This document shows positions 1 to 5,116 of a stretch of 8,576 nt of DNA, piece by piece (the first letter of the stretch is position 1; every line of letters starts with the position of its first letter). The position numbers were made by a program, and so were the translations under genes. This stretch comes from UBA668 sp038328705 (GTDB lineage: Bacteria; Actinomycetota; Acidimicrobiia; Acidimicrobiales; Ilumatobacteraceae), in assembly GCA_038328705.1 (NCBI GenBank), contig JBBQMG010000160.1, positions 1 through 8,576 of the forward strand, written 5' to 3'. The notes under the pieces are model-generated. The model was given only the letters and a program-made list of their open reading frames with translations, was not told the DNA's origin and made no database searches.

Positions 1-43
1 CGATCCCGGTGGCGTACCGGTCTACAACAACATGGAGAGCTGA
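1..43 (+). CDS. C-terminal end of an unidentified protein (partial)
   Basis: The first bases read in one open frame from base 2 to a TGA at 41-43, giving the 13-residue tail DPGGVPVYNNMES. The rest of the gene lies left of the window. It is called because the frame is open to the edge and the stop is followed at once by a possible hairpin, as at a gene end. The fragment is too short to assign a family. It would be convergent with the tRNA-Gly gene that stood here before the element integrated. Confidence 0.4.
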   Translation, partial: DPGGVPVYNNMES

Positions 44-66
44 GCCGCTTCCCGAACGGTTGCGGC
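44..66 (+). terminator. Possible weak hairpin terminator after the partial gene
   Basis: GCCGC at 44-48 can pair with GCGGC at 62-66, with an inner CCG/CGG pairing (52-54 with 57-59). It begins directly after the TGA of the partial gene. There is no T-run, so this may be only a stable hairpin. Confidence 0.25.
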
Positions 67-79
67 CATGCCTTTCATG

Positions 80-126
80 CGAGCGGATGACGAGATTCGA
101 ACTCGCGACCCTCACCTTGGCAAGGT
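80..126 (-). repeat. Distal attachment site: 47-bp direct repeat, truncated tRNA-Gly copy
   Basis: Every base matches 2300-2346; the copies diverge at 79/2299 and 127/2347. On the minus strand it holds the tRNA-Gly discriminator base, 3' acceptor strand, T-arm, variable loop, 3' anticodon stem, anticodon loop and three bases of the 5' anticodon stem. It lacks the D-arm and 5' acceptor strand, so it cannot make a tRNA. It ends exactly at the end of the 13-bp palindrome ACCTTG-G-CAAGGT (114-126), the anticodon stem-loop, which is the likely strand-exchange site. Confidence 0.9.
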
Positions 127-135
127 AGATGTCAC

Positions 136-210
136 CGTCCGTACAGTCCGTCTAATGCGCTGCAGTACTCCACAGTCCGGAGAACCGTCCGGGAAATCCG
201 TCTGTTCCGT
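136..210 (+). repeat. Cluster of TCCGT/TCCGG pentamers, candidate integrase arm-type sites
   Basis: The stretch 127-255 between the distal attachment site and the antitoxin frame has no gene. In it, TCCGT occurs at 138, 147, 197 and 206 and TCCGG at 176 and 188. Three of the intervals are exactly 9 bp. The same pentamer occurs twice, inverted, just upstream of the integrase start at the other end of the element (2177-2195). Tyrosine integrases with an N-terminal arm-binding domain recognise short repeated sites flanking the core, so an arm role is plausible. It is inferred from position and repetition only. Confidence 0.4.
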
Positions 211-255
211 TCAGTTCGTATACTGCTCTACTATCACACGCGCGCTATGTGCTCG

Positions 256-603
256 TCAGCTTGCCTTGCGGACGACCCCGTGGCCACTACGGACCATCTT
301 GGCGATCGACCGGTTCTCGATCAGCCGCGTGCCGACCCCGACCGCCAGTTCCTGACCCACGGCGCCAGCGACTCGGTCCTAGGTCTCCCACGTCGGACGC
401 GTGCCACCATTCTCCATACGCGCGATCGCAGACTGCGTAGTGCCCATCCGTCTGGCCAACTCGACCTGAGTCAAACCCGCGTCGACGCGGAGTTGATACA
501 CCAACTCGCGAAACGCTGTTATCCGAGCCTCATCCTCCACGACGTCACGAACCCGACCCGCGTCTGGTCGTGGCATCGATTGCCAGTTCGTTCGCTCACT
601 CAT
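256..603 (-). pseudogene. higA: HigA-type HTH antitoxin interrupted by an in-frame TAG
   Basis: The ATG at 601-603 has a good ribosome site (AGGAG at 610-614, 6 bases away) and overlaps the end of the toxin gene by 8 bases. The open frame gives 74 residues with an XRE/Cro-type helix-turn-helix (LRVDAGLTQVELARRM, then TTQSAIARMENGGTRPTWET). A TAG at 379-381 then stops it. The same frame continues for 40 sense codons to a TGA at 256-258, and its first residues (DRVAGAVGQELAVGV) match how this family normally goes on, with the last HTH helix and a short C-terminal part. The stop replaces the residue between WET and DRV, often Leu, so a single TTG-to-TAG change would explain it. The 74-residue product may be a weakened antitoxin or may be inactive. 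Full length would be 115 residues. Confidence 0.75.
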
Positions 604-946
604 CTTGATCTCCTGTCAGTCCGTGCTCGGTCATACATCGCTGCATTGCTCGCTTTGCCCTGTCCACCTCGCGTCGCTCATTCGGCCGTGTCTTGGCGAA
701 CACCGTCAAGAGCACGATCACCCGGCCGGGCGCTATCCAGTACGTGATCCGTGTTGGTCGACCCGAAAGAAAGAAGCGCAGTTCCCGCAGCTTTCTCTCA
801 AGTTGCTTCGTATGCGGTTCATCCAACAACGGACCGAGATCCCCGAGCCGATCGACGTGAAATCCGACGCGGGCCTGATCGTCTTCGTCGAGTGCGAGAA
901 ACCAGTCGGCGACCTCCGACTCCAACTCGACTTCACCCCAAGACAT
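596..946 (-). CDS. higB: HigB-type toxin (phage-derived Gp49-like/RelE superfamily)
   Basis: A 116-residue protein that begins MSWGEVELESEVADWF and contains KQLERKLRELRFFLSG, TRITYWIAPG and VIVLLTVFAKT in order. This is the usual pattern of HigB-like/Gp49-like toxins of the RelE fold: a start beta-strand, two helices, then a beta-sheet with the ELRF strand and the LL..F.K strand. Such toxins are ribosome-dependent mRNA nucleases. The ATG at 944-946 is preferred because the family starts at this motif; an in-frame TTG at 982 would add 12 unrelated residues. The toxin precedes and overlaps the antitoxin, the normal higBA order. The toxin frame is intact although the antitoxin frame is interrupted. 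The mRNase role is known for the family, not shown here. Confidence 0.8.
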   Translation of the reverse strand: MSWGEVELESEVADWFLALDEDDQARVGFHVDRLGDLGPLLDEPHTKQLERKLRELRFFLSGRPTRITYWIAPGRVIVLLTVFAKTRPNERREVDRAKRAMQRCMTEHGLTGDQDE

Positions 947-1002
947 AGCGTCCACGATATATCCGAAACGCGTGCGATGCAATCAAAATTGGGGTGAGCC
1001 CA

Positions 1003-1013
1003 CGAGAATCTCG
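1003..1013. promoter_or_regulatory. Short palindrome upstream of the toxin-antitoxin genes, possible operator
   Basis: CGAGA-A-TCTCG is a perfect 11-bp palindrome (odd centre) in the 78-base gap between the integrase stop and the toxin start, about 57 bases upstream of the toxin ATG. HigA-type antitoxins repress their own promoter by binding palindromes, so this is a candidate. An 11-bp palindrome could occur by chance. Confidence 0.3.
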
Positions 1014-1024
1014 CCGACAAGTAG

Positions 1025-2176
1025 TCACACGGCACGTTCTCGATCTGCCTCACGGCTGAGGAGGCCGGCGATGTAGTCGGCGGCGTCACGATCGGCACCC
1101 GGAACGCAATGGCCGTAGACGTTCAGGGTGGTCGACGCGCGGGCGTGGCCAAGACGTTGTGCGACCGTCACCACGGCAACACCATGGGCGAGCATCTGAG
1201 TTGCCATGAAGTGCCGCAGGTCATGCAACCTGAACTCGCCGACACCAGCCCGGCGGCGATGCCCGATGAAGGTCTTGGTCACTCGGTTCGGCAACCACGG
1301 TGACTCACCATGCGCATCGCCGGTGAACACGAACGCTTCTCTCCTCGCCGCTACCCCACCACGATCTACCGCCCGGCGATAGTGATCGACAAGGCGCAGC
1401 AAGCTTTCGGCGTCGACGGCGACCCGGTATGTGCGATGGGTTTTCGTGGCGCGCAGCACTGGCCCGACAGGCCCGTCCACGTAGGCGCGACTGAACCCGA
1501 TCGCGGAATGAGGAAAGTCGATGTCCGCCCACCGCAAGCCGAGCATCTGGCTGCGACGCGCACCCGTCGATGCCGCCAGCCACAGATACGTCGCGAAGTC
1601 CGGGTCCGACGCCTCAACCGACGCAACAAGTCGTTGCAACTGGTCAGGCGTCGGTGGGCGGATCTCCGCCGGCGCGACCCTCGGCGGTGAAGCATTCGCT
1701 GCCGGGTTCAACCAAATCCACTCCCAGCGCACCGCCTGAGTCAACGCCCGATGCAACACGACATGGATCCGATGCACCGTGCCCGGAGCCAACGGCGACC
1801 CATCACGCCCGCCGCCACGCAACAAATGCAGATACATGGCATCGATGTCGACCGTGGTCAACTTGTTGACCCGCACGTGGCCAAGCTGCGACTTCAGGTG
1901 ATGCTCCACCACACTGCGCGTCTGCACCACCGTCGTCGATGACCACGCCGACGATGCCTGCCCCATCCACCGGTCGAGCAGGTCGGCCACTGTGCCTGAC
2001 CGTCATCGGGCATACCCGGCGTCATCGACGAACTCCGCCAGCGTCGCCGATGCGAACCGGCGGCTGCCGTGCACCGTCTTCGTCGCCCACCGCTCCCTAC
2101 CGCTAAAAGAGTCCACCCCCAGGTAGATCCGCAGTTCCCACGCGTCAGGCCCTCGTTGTCGCAATGATCCAGTCAT
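1025..2176 (-). pseudogene. Tyrosine recombinase (integrase) split by an in-frame TGA
   Basis: Two pieces lie in one frame. From ATG 2174-2176, 57 codons encode an integrase arm-binding domain (GSLRQRGPDAWELRIYLG and WATKTVHGSRRFASATLAEF), ending in TGA at 2003-2005. After the stop the frame continues RSGTVADLLDRW into a 321-residue open frame whose first possible start is GTG at 1990. That part has the SAM-like core-binding domain (about 1-105) and the catalytic domain. All catalytic residues are present: R145 (GARRSQ), K183, H256 and R259 (HDLRH), H282 (LGH) and the Tyr nucleophile Y292 (NVYGH). Without the stop the protein would be 383 residues, normal for the family. The GTG-initiated product would lack arm binding, which these enzymes normally need for controlled recombination. 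TGA followed by C is a leaky context, so some readthrough is possible. Sequencing error is the other explanation. Confidence 0.85.
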
Positions 2177-2195
2177 CTACGGAAAACTACGGAAA
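2177..2195. repeat. Direct repeat CTACGGAAA x2 just upstream of the integrase start
   Basis: CTACGGAAA occurs at 2177-2185 and 2187-2195, spaced 10 bp, roughly one helical turn. The first copy abuts the integrase ATG. Read on the minus strand it contains TCCGT, the pentamer clustered at the opposite end of the element. This could be a binding site for the integrase arm domain, giving autoregulation, or an excisionase site. No protein evidence is available. Confidence 0.45.
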
Positions 2196-2206
2196 CCTAG
2201 CGAAGC

Positions 2207-2239
2207 CCATGGGCAAACCATGGGCGAGCCATGGGCACG
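2207..2239. repeat. Three tandem 11-bp iterons (CCATGGGC plus 3 bases)
   Basis: CCATGGGC is repeated at 2207, 2218 and 2229 with spacers AAA, GAG and ACG, so the period is exactly 11 bp. The first unit also forms the palindrome GCCCATGGGC (2205-2214). The array lies between the integrase start and the attachment core, where integrase arm or directionality-factor sites are usually found. The role is inferred from location and helical phasing. Confidence 0.5.
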
Positions 2240-2269
2240 GCATCACGAACGACAGCAGCCGAAAACGCA

Positions 2270-2296
2270 GGAGACCCTGCCAACGGCAGGGTCTCC
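2270..2296 (-). terminator. Strong hairpin immediately downstream of tRNA-Gly
   Basis: GGAGACCCTGCC (2270-2281) pairs perfectly with GGCAGGGTCTCC (2285-2296) around a 3-base loop, a 12-bp stem. It begins 5 bases past the tRNA 3' end in the direction of tRNA transcription, and a weak T-rich stretch (TGCGTTTT on the minus strand) follows. It is probably the tRNA transcription terminator. It lies inside the element, so the element supplied it. Confidence 0.65.
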
Positions 2297-2299
2297 TAT

Positions 2300-2346
2300 C
2301 GAGCGGATGACGAGATTCGAACTCGCGACCCTCACCTTGGCAAGGT
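2300..2346 (-). repeat. Proximal attachment site: 47-bp direct repeat within intact tRNA-Gly
   Basis: Identical to 80-126. It covers the 3' 45 bases of the functional tRNA gene plus two flanking bases. The palindrome ACCTTG-G-CAAGGT at 2334-2346 is the anticodon stem-loop; tyrosine integrases commonly exchange strands in a 7-base overlap at such a site. Confidence 0.9.
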
Positions 2347-2374
2347 GATGCTCTACCAGCTGAGCCACATCCGC
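2302..2374 (-). tRNA. tRNA-Gly (anticodon GCC)
   Basis: The 73-base gene folds fully: acceptor stem GCGGATG/CATCCGC, D-arm GCTC/GAGC, anticodon stem TCACC/GGTGA around loop TTGCCAA (anticodon GCC), 5-base variable loop, T-stem GCGAG/CTCGT (one G-T pair) with loop TTCGAAT, and discriminator T as usual for glycine tRNAs. CCA is not encoded. It lies downstream of its own promoter (2389-2418) and is followed by a strong hairpin. The 3' two-thirds were replaced by the integrated element with identical sequence, so function should be kept. Confidence 0.97.
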
Positions 2375-2388
2375 GTTGTGCGGGTAGC

Positions 2389-2418
2389 AATCTAGCGAGC
2401 CGACACCGCGGCTGACAA
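2389..2418 (-). promoter_or_regulatory. Promoter of tRNA-Gly
   Basis: On the minus strand there is a -35 box TTGTCA (2418-2413), an 18-base spacer, then a -10 box TAGATT (2394-2389). Transcription would start near 2382, about 8 bases before the mature tRNA 5' end. Both boxes are close to the sigma-70 consensus. Confidence 0.6.
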
Positions 2419-2432
2419 CGCGATAGTCAGCC
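2410..2432. terminator. Hairpin between the 80-aa gene and tRNA-Gly
   Basis: GGCTGAC (2410-2416) pairs perfectly with GTCAGCC (2426-2432) across a 9-base loop. It lies about 20 bases past the stop of the minus-strand gene ending at 2452 and overlaps the tRNA -35 box. A second stem, GCCCTG/CAGGGC (2442-2447 with 2453-2458), overlaps that stop codon. Neither has a T-run on the minus strand, so termination is plausible but not strong. Confidence 0.35.
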
Positions 2433-2451
2433 TTTACCGCTGCCCTGCAGG

Positions 2452-2694
2452 TCAGGGCGCAGATCCGCCGCGCTGATCGGCCGGGCGCAGGTCGACGCGC
2501 AGGACGAGAAAGCCATCCTCCATCGTGCCCACGGCGTCGCCGATGATCGCATAGTCCTGGAAGTCGGCCTTGGAGTTTTCGATGAATCGGGCGCGCTCTT
2601 CGCCGGCAACCGGCGGCAGCGGGCGGCGTTTCACCGAAGCTGCGCGATCGCGGAAACGGGAAAGCATCGCATCGATATCAAGACCTTGTGCCAT
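2452..2694 (-). CDS. Small conserved-looking protein of unknown function (80 aa)
   Basis: The ATG at 2692-2694 opens an 80-residue soluble protein starting MAQGLDIDAMLSRFRDRA. It has a basic stretch (VKRRPLPPVAGEERARF), then DFQDYAIIGDA and an end of alternating hydrophobic residues (MEDGFLVLRVDL). That suggests an N-terminal helix pair and a C-terminal beta-hairpin. There is no signal peptide or membrane segment. No clear Shine-Dalgarno site is visible. It lies 36 bases downstream of the acidic-tail membrane protein gene on the same strand and is probably co-transcribed with it. I do not recognise a named family. The overlapping frame 2427-2609 is a shadow. Confidence 0.7.
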   Translation of the reverse strand: MAQGLDIDAMLSRFRDRAASVKRRPLPPVAGEERARFIENSKADFQDYAIIGDAVGTMEDGFLVLRVDLRPADQRGGSAP

Positions 2695-2730
2695 GCACGC
2701 AACCGTACTGCCGAGCCGGCCAGACCCGCG

Positions 2731-3390
2731 CTATTCGCGCTTCATGCGCAGCAGCGGGTCGATGGGGCGCGGTACGTCGGCAGCTGACGTGTCATGCAAC
2801 GCATCGTCGTCCTCGTCTCCGTCCACCTCATCGTGTTCGTCTCCGTCCACCTCATCGTGTTCGTCTCCGTCCACATCATCGTGTTCGTCTCCGTCCACAT
2901 CATCGGAATCGTCGTCCACATCATCGTCCAGATCATCAGGAACATCCACCGCGACCGGGGGCTCCTCGATGGGAGGTACTGCGGCTTCGACCTCTGCTCC
3001 GACCTTCGTCTCGGCGACGACTTCGGGTTCAAACTCCGACAGATCATCGAACTCTCGCGGCGGGGCCAACGCGGCGGCTTCCAGGTCCACCGGATCCGAC
3101 GTCGAGGTCGTCGGCGGGTCGATCGGCTCCGCACCCTCGGGCCGCGCAGCCTCGAGGCGACGACGACGCGCGGTGTAGTCGCCCTTCCACCACGACCGGC
3201 TGCCCATCACTTCCAGCGGACCCAGCGCCGGATGCTCGATCTCGCTACTGCGCCACCACCACACGGTGCCAGCGGCAATCAGCAGCCCGATCAGCACCAG
3301 GCCAGCGGCCGAAAGAAGAATGACGCGGGCGTTCTCTGGATCGTCAAACGTGGCGGCCAACAGCACGAAACCAACCGTTGCCCCGTTCAC
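2731..3390 (-). CDS. Single-pass membrane protein with acidic repeat tail (219 aa)
   Basis: The GTG at 3388-3390 is chosen because GGGGG lies 5 bases upstream and the hydrophobic segment follows soon after; the longer open frame upstream reads as non-coding. One membrane segment (about residues 22-46, VILLSAAGL to GTVWWW) is followed by EHPALGPLEVMG and SRSWWKGDYTARRRRLEAARP, a basic, probably cytoplasmic part. A long Asp/Glu-rich tail follows (about 113-200), including repeated DVDGDEH units encoded by 24-bp tandem repeats. No catalytic motif is visible. The tail resembles flexible acidic linkers or cation/protein-binding tails; the function is unknown. It is divergent from the membrane protein gene at 3463. 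Confidence 0.7.
   Translation of the reverse strand: MNGATVGFVLLAATFDDPENARVILLSAAGLVLIGLLIAAGTVWWWRSSEIEHPALGPLEVMGSRSWWKGDYTARRRRLEAARPEGAEPIDPPTTSTSDPVDLEAAALAPPREFDDLSEFEPEVVAETKVGAEVEAAVPPIEEPPVAVDVPDDLDDDVDDDSDDVDGDEHDDVDGDEHDEVDGDEHDEVDGDEDDDALHDTSAADVPRPIDPLLRMKRE
2813..2908. repeat. 24-bp tandem repeat, four units, inside the acidic tail
   Basis: Units start at 2813, 2837, 2861 and 2885. The first two are identical, the third differs at one base and the fourth diverges in its last bases. Each unit encodes eight residues (DVDGDEH plus one acidic residue) on the minus strand. Being a multiple of 3, copy changes keep the frame, so tail length may vary between strains. Confidence 0.85.
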
Positions 3391-3462
3391 AGAACCCCCG
3401 CTACATCCACGATCACGGCGCACAGTGTCGCACGCGATCGCCACATTCCCCACGCATGCGCA

Positions 3463-3933
3463 ATGCTGTCCCCCGTGGACTACGTATGGATCGCTCTCAT
3501 CATCGTCGTCATGAGTGGAATGTGGTGGGTCGCTTACCGCATGGAGCCGCACTGGGTGTCGTGCGACGGCACCCGGTTCCTGTGTACAGCGCAGGAGCTC
3601 GAGAATTCCAGTGCAGTTGGCCATCCACGCGAAACGCGAGTGTTGATCTCCCACGACGGCGCTCTCTACGTGACACAGAAACGCATGATGCGACGTCACA
3701 CAACGATGTGGACGTTGGTGGCGAAGGCGCCCGACGCGCCGCGCAGGATGCAGGTGTACGTGGCGAAACACCGCGAGGCAGGCAGCGTCATCGAGTCACA
3801 TCTAGCGATTCGAATCCCCACCAAGAGCCGCTGCATTGCGATCCTCGACGGCCTGCTGGCGAACGCCGATGTCACGGCTTCGCGACGCTCTCCAGAAAAC
3901 GCTGCAGCGGCGGACCAACCTGAGCAAGGTTGA
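3463..3933 (+). CDS. Single-pass membrane protein of unknown function (156 aa)
   Basis: Starting at ATG 3463 (MLSPVDYVWIALIIVV), residues 7-26 form a strong membrane segment, followed by a soluble part of about 130 residues. The soluble part has alternating strand-like stretches (HWVSCDGTRFLC, ETRVLISHDGALYV, MQVYVAKH, HLAIRIPTKS), suggesting a beta-rich domain. No known catalytic motif is seen. GTG 3475 is an alternative start; no convincing ribosome site marks either, and a leaderless or weakly translated message is possible. It is divergent from the acidic-tail gene (72-base gap), and its 3' end overlaps the convergent metX by 62 bases. The long open frame upstream of 3463 is a shadow of the acidic gene. 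Confidence 0.65.
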   Translation: MLSPVDYVWIALIIVVMSGMWWVAYRMEPHWVSCDGTRFLCTAQELENSSAVGHPRETRVLISHDGALYVTQKRMMRRHTTMWTLVAKAPDAPRRMQVYVAKHREAGSVIESHLAIRIPTKSRCIAILDGLLANADVTASRRSPENAAAADQPEQG

Positions 3934-5047
3934 TCAGGAAGGCATCGTGGCCGTGCGGTGAATCGATCTCCAGGTATTCGGCCTCTGTGCCGCCGGAAAC
4001 GAGCAGAGCGTGAATCTGCTGCTGCTGATATGCGGGATAGAGGATGTCGCTGGAAATACCCATCACCAGCGCGGGCGCCTTGATGCGCGCCATCGCCGCA
4101 TTGAGGCCCGATCGACCGCGAGCCACGTCGTGCAGATCCATTGCCTTGCCGATGATCAGGTAGCTGTTGGTGTCAAAGCGATCGACCAGCTTGCCGCCGT
4201 GATACTCCAGGTAGCGCTCGACCTCGAACCGCTGCCACAGGTCGATGCCCTCACTGACGGTCGCGTTGTCAGCCAGCTCGCGGCCGAACCGATCGGTGAA
4301 CACGTTGTCGCTGCGGAAGGTCACCTGCGCGACCATCCGCGCAATCGCCAAGCCCTCGGAAGGCCCGTCGCCGGCGATCGCGTCGTAGTAGTCGCCACCG
4401 CGCCACTTCGGGTCGAGGCGTATCGCCCGGCGACCAATTGCTCCCCACGCGATTTGCTGGGCGGTGGCCTGCGCACAGGTTGCAATAGGAACGATCGAGC
4501 CGACCCGGTGCGGAAAGGTGATTGCCCACTCCAACACCTGCATGCCGCCCATCGAGCCACCGACGATCGAGTGCCAGCGCGCGACACCAAGGTGATCCGA
4601 CAATCGCGCCTGAGCGCGGACCATGTCGCGAATGGTGATCACCGGGAACCGGCTGCCGTACGGCAGGCCGTCCTCGGGGTGTGGCGAGGCCGGCCCCGTT
4701 GACCCCTGGCAACCGCCCAACACATTGCTACACACCACGAACCATCGGTCGGTGTCGATTGCCAGGCCAGGGCCGATCAGCCCTTCCCACCAACCCGGCG
4801 CTGGGTGGCCCACGTCGGCGGTCCCGGTGGCGTGACTGTCGCCCGTCCAGGCATGGCACAGAAGAATTGCGTTGCCGCCATCGGCATCGAGGTGGCCCCA
4901 CGTCTCGTAGGCCAACTCGACTCCGTGCAGCGTGGTGCCGCCATCGAGGGCGAATGGACGATCCCGCGCGAACGAGAAGAGATTCCGGCCGCCGAAGGGC
5001 TGGCCTGGCATCCACGCACCCGTCGCAGGGTGTGGTGGTGAAGCCAT
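3872..5047 (-). CDS. metX: Homoserine O-acetyltransferase (MetX)
   Basis: Catalyses acetyl transfer from acetyl-CoA to L-homoserine, the first committed step of methionine synthesis in the cytoplasm. The 391-residue alpha/beta-hydrolase-fold protein is the usual length. The nucleophile elbow is GGSMGG (Ser165), the acid is Asp334 in ISSDILYP, and the catalytic His is H367 in SPHGHDAF. Other family signatures are AYETWG, HAWTGDSHA, NVLGGCQGSTGP and FPVITIRDMV. The ATG at 5045-5047 is chosen over an in-frame GTG at 5104 because GAGGAGGGA lies 7 bases upstream and the extra 19 residues would be translated from the riboswitch expression platform. A SAM-type riboswitch precedes it, so it is probably shut off when S-adenosylmethionine is plentiful. 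The family also has succinyl-specific members; the acetyl form is the better guess. Confidence 0.95.
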   Translation of the reverse strand: MASPPHPATGAWMPGQPFGGRNLFSFARDRPFALDGGTTLHGVELAYETWGHLDADGGNAILLCHAWTGDSHATGTADVGHPAPGWWEGLIGPGLAIDTDRWFVVCSNVLGGCQGSTGPASPHPEDGLPYGSRFPVITIRDMVRAQARLSDHLGVARWHSIVGGSMGGMQVLEWAITFPHRVGSIVPIATCAQATAQQIAWGAIGRRAIRLDPKWRGGDYYDAIAGDGPSEGLAIARMVAQVTFRSDNVFTDRFGRELADNATVSEGIDLWQRFEVERYLEYHGGKLVDRFDTNSYLIIGKAMDLHDVARGRSGLNAAMARIKAPALVMGISSDILYPAYQQQQIHALLVSGGTEAEYLEIDSPHGHDAFLINLAQVGPPLQRFLESVAKP

Positions 5048-5054
5048 CAGGTCG

Positions 5055-5063
5055 TCCCTCCTC
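5055..5063 (-). promoter_or_regulatory. metX ribosome binding site with a possible sequestering hairpin
   Basis: GAGGAGGGA on the minus strand lies 7 bases from the metX ATG. Upstream, CTC (5107-5105) and GTCGCA (5102-5097) can pair with GAG (5063-5061) and TGCGAC (5069-5064), covering the first part of the site. An inner hairpin, TGCGC/GCGCA (5085-5081 with 5076-5072), stacks within. This suggests translational control by the riboswitch. Confidence 0.6.
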
Positions 5064-5116
5064 GTCGCAGGTGCGCCGCAGCGCAGTTCGGTCAGTTGCG
5101 ACACGAGCTACGGGCG

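Larger units (their letters stand above)
80..2346 (-). mobile_element. Minimal tRNA-Gly-integrated element (integrase plus HigBA module)
   Basis: The segment is bounded by a perfect 47-bp direct repeat (80-126 and 2300-2346) derived from the 3' part of a tRNA-Gly gene. It carries a tyrosine recombinase adjacent to the intact tRNA copy. This is the classic layout of an element integrated into a tRNA gene, in which the element restores the tRNA 3' end. One repeat plus the cargo is 2,220 bp. Apart from the integrase, the only cargo is a toxin-antitoxin pair. No excisionase, replication gene, transfer gene or phage gene is visible. The integrase and the antitoxin each contain one in-frame stop, so the element may be decaying. 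The boundaries come from the repeat; the mobility history is inferred. Confidence 0.85.

Noticed and set aside
80..126. A second tRNA-Gly gene at the left end
   Set aside because: The D-arm and the 5' acceptor strand are missing; only the 3' part is present, so it is the att remnant.
219..224. TATACT as a -10 box for an antisense RNA against the antitoxin
   Set aside because: No recognisable -35 box lies at the right distance and no RNA structure or terminator supports a transcript.
605..997. Plus-strand 130-aa frame over the toxin
   Set aside because: It is the antisense shadow of the HigB frame and shows no family-like motifs.
2003..2005. TGA read as selenocysteine in the integrase
   Set aside because: The position is in a linker between Arg residues where tyrosine recombinases have no conserved Cys, and the antitoxin in the same element is interrupted by TAG, which is not a selenocysteine codon.
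1803..2006. A 67-residue frame starting at the ATG that overlaps the integrase TGA, as a coupled gene or frameshift product
   Set aside because: It is out of frame with both integrase parts. The two parts are already in the same frame across the TGA, so a frameshift is not needed.
2813..2908. CRISPR array
   Set aside because: The repeats are contiguous 24-bp units with no spacers and are in-frame coding sequence.
4010..4702. Plus-strand frame of 230 residues inside metX
   Set aside because: It is antisense to the catalytic region of metX, which is clearly coding on the minus strand.
5048..5104. Longer metX start at GTG 5104
   Set aside because: The extra codons cover the SD-sequestering hairpin, and a strong SD precedes ATG 5047.
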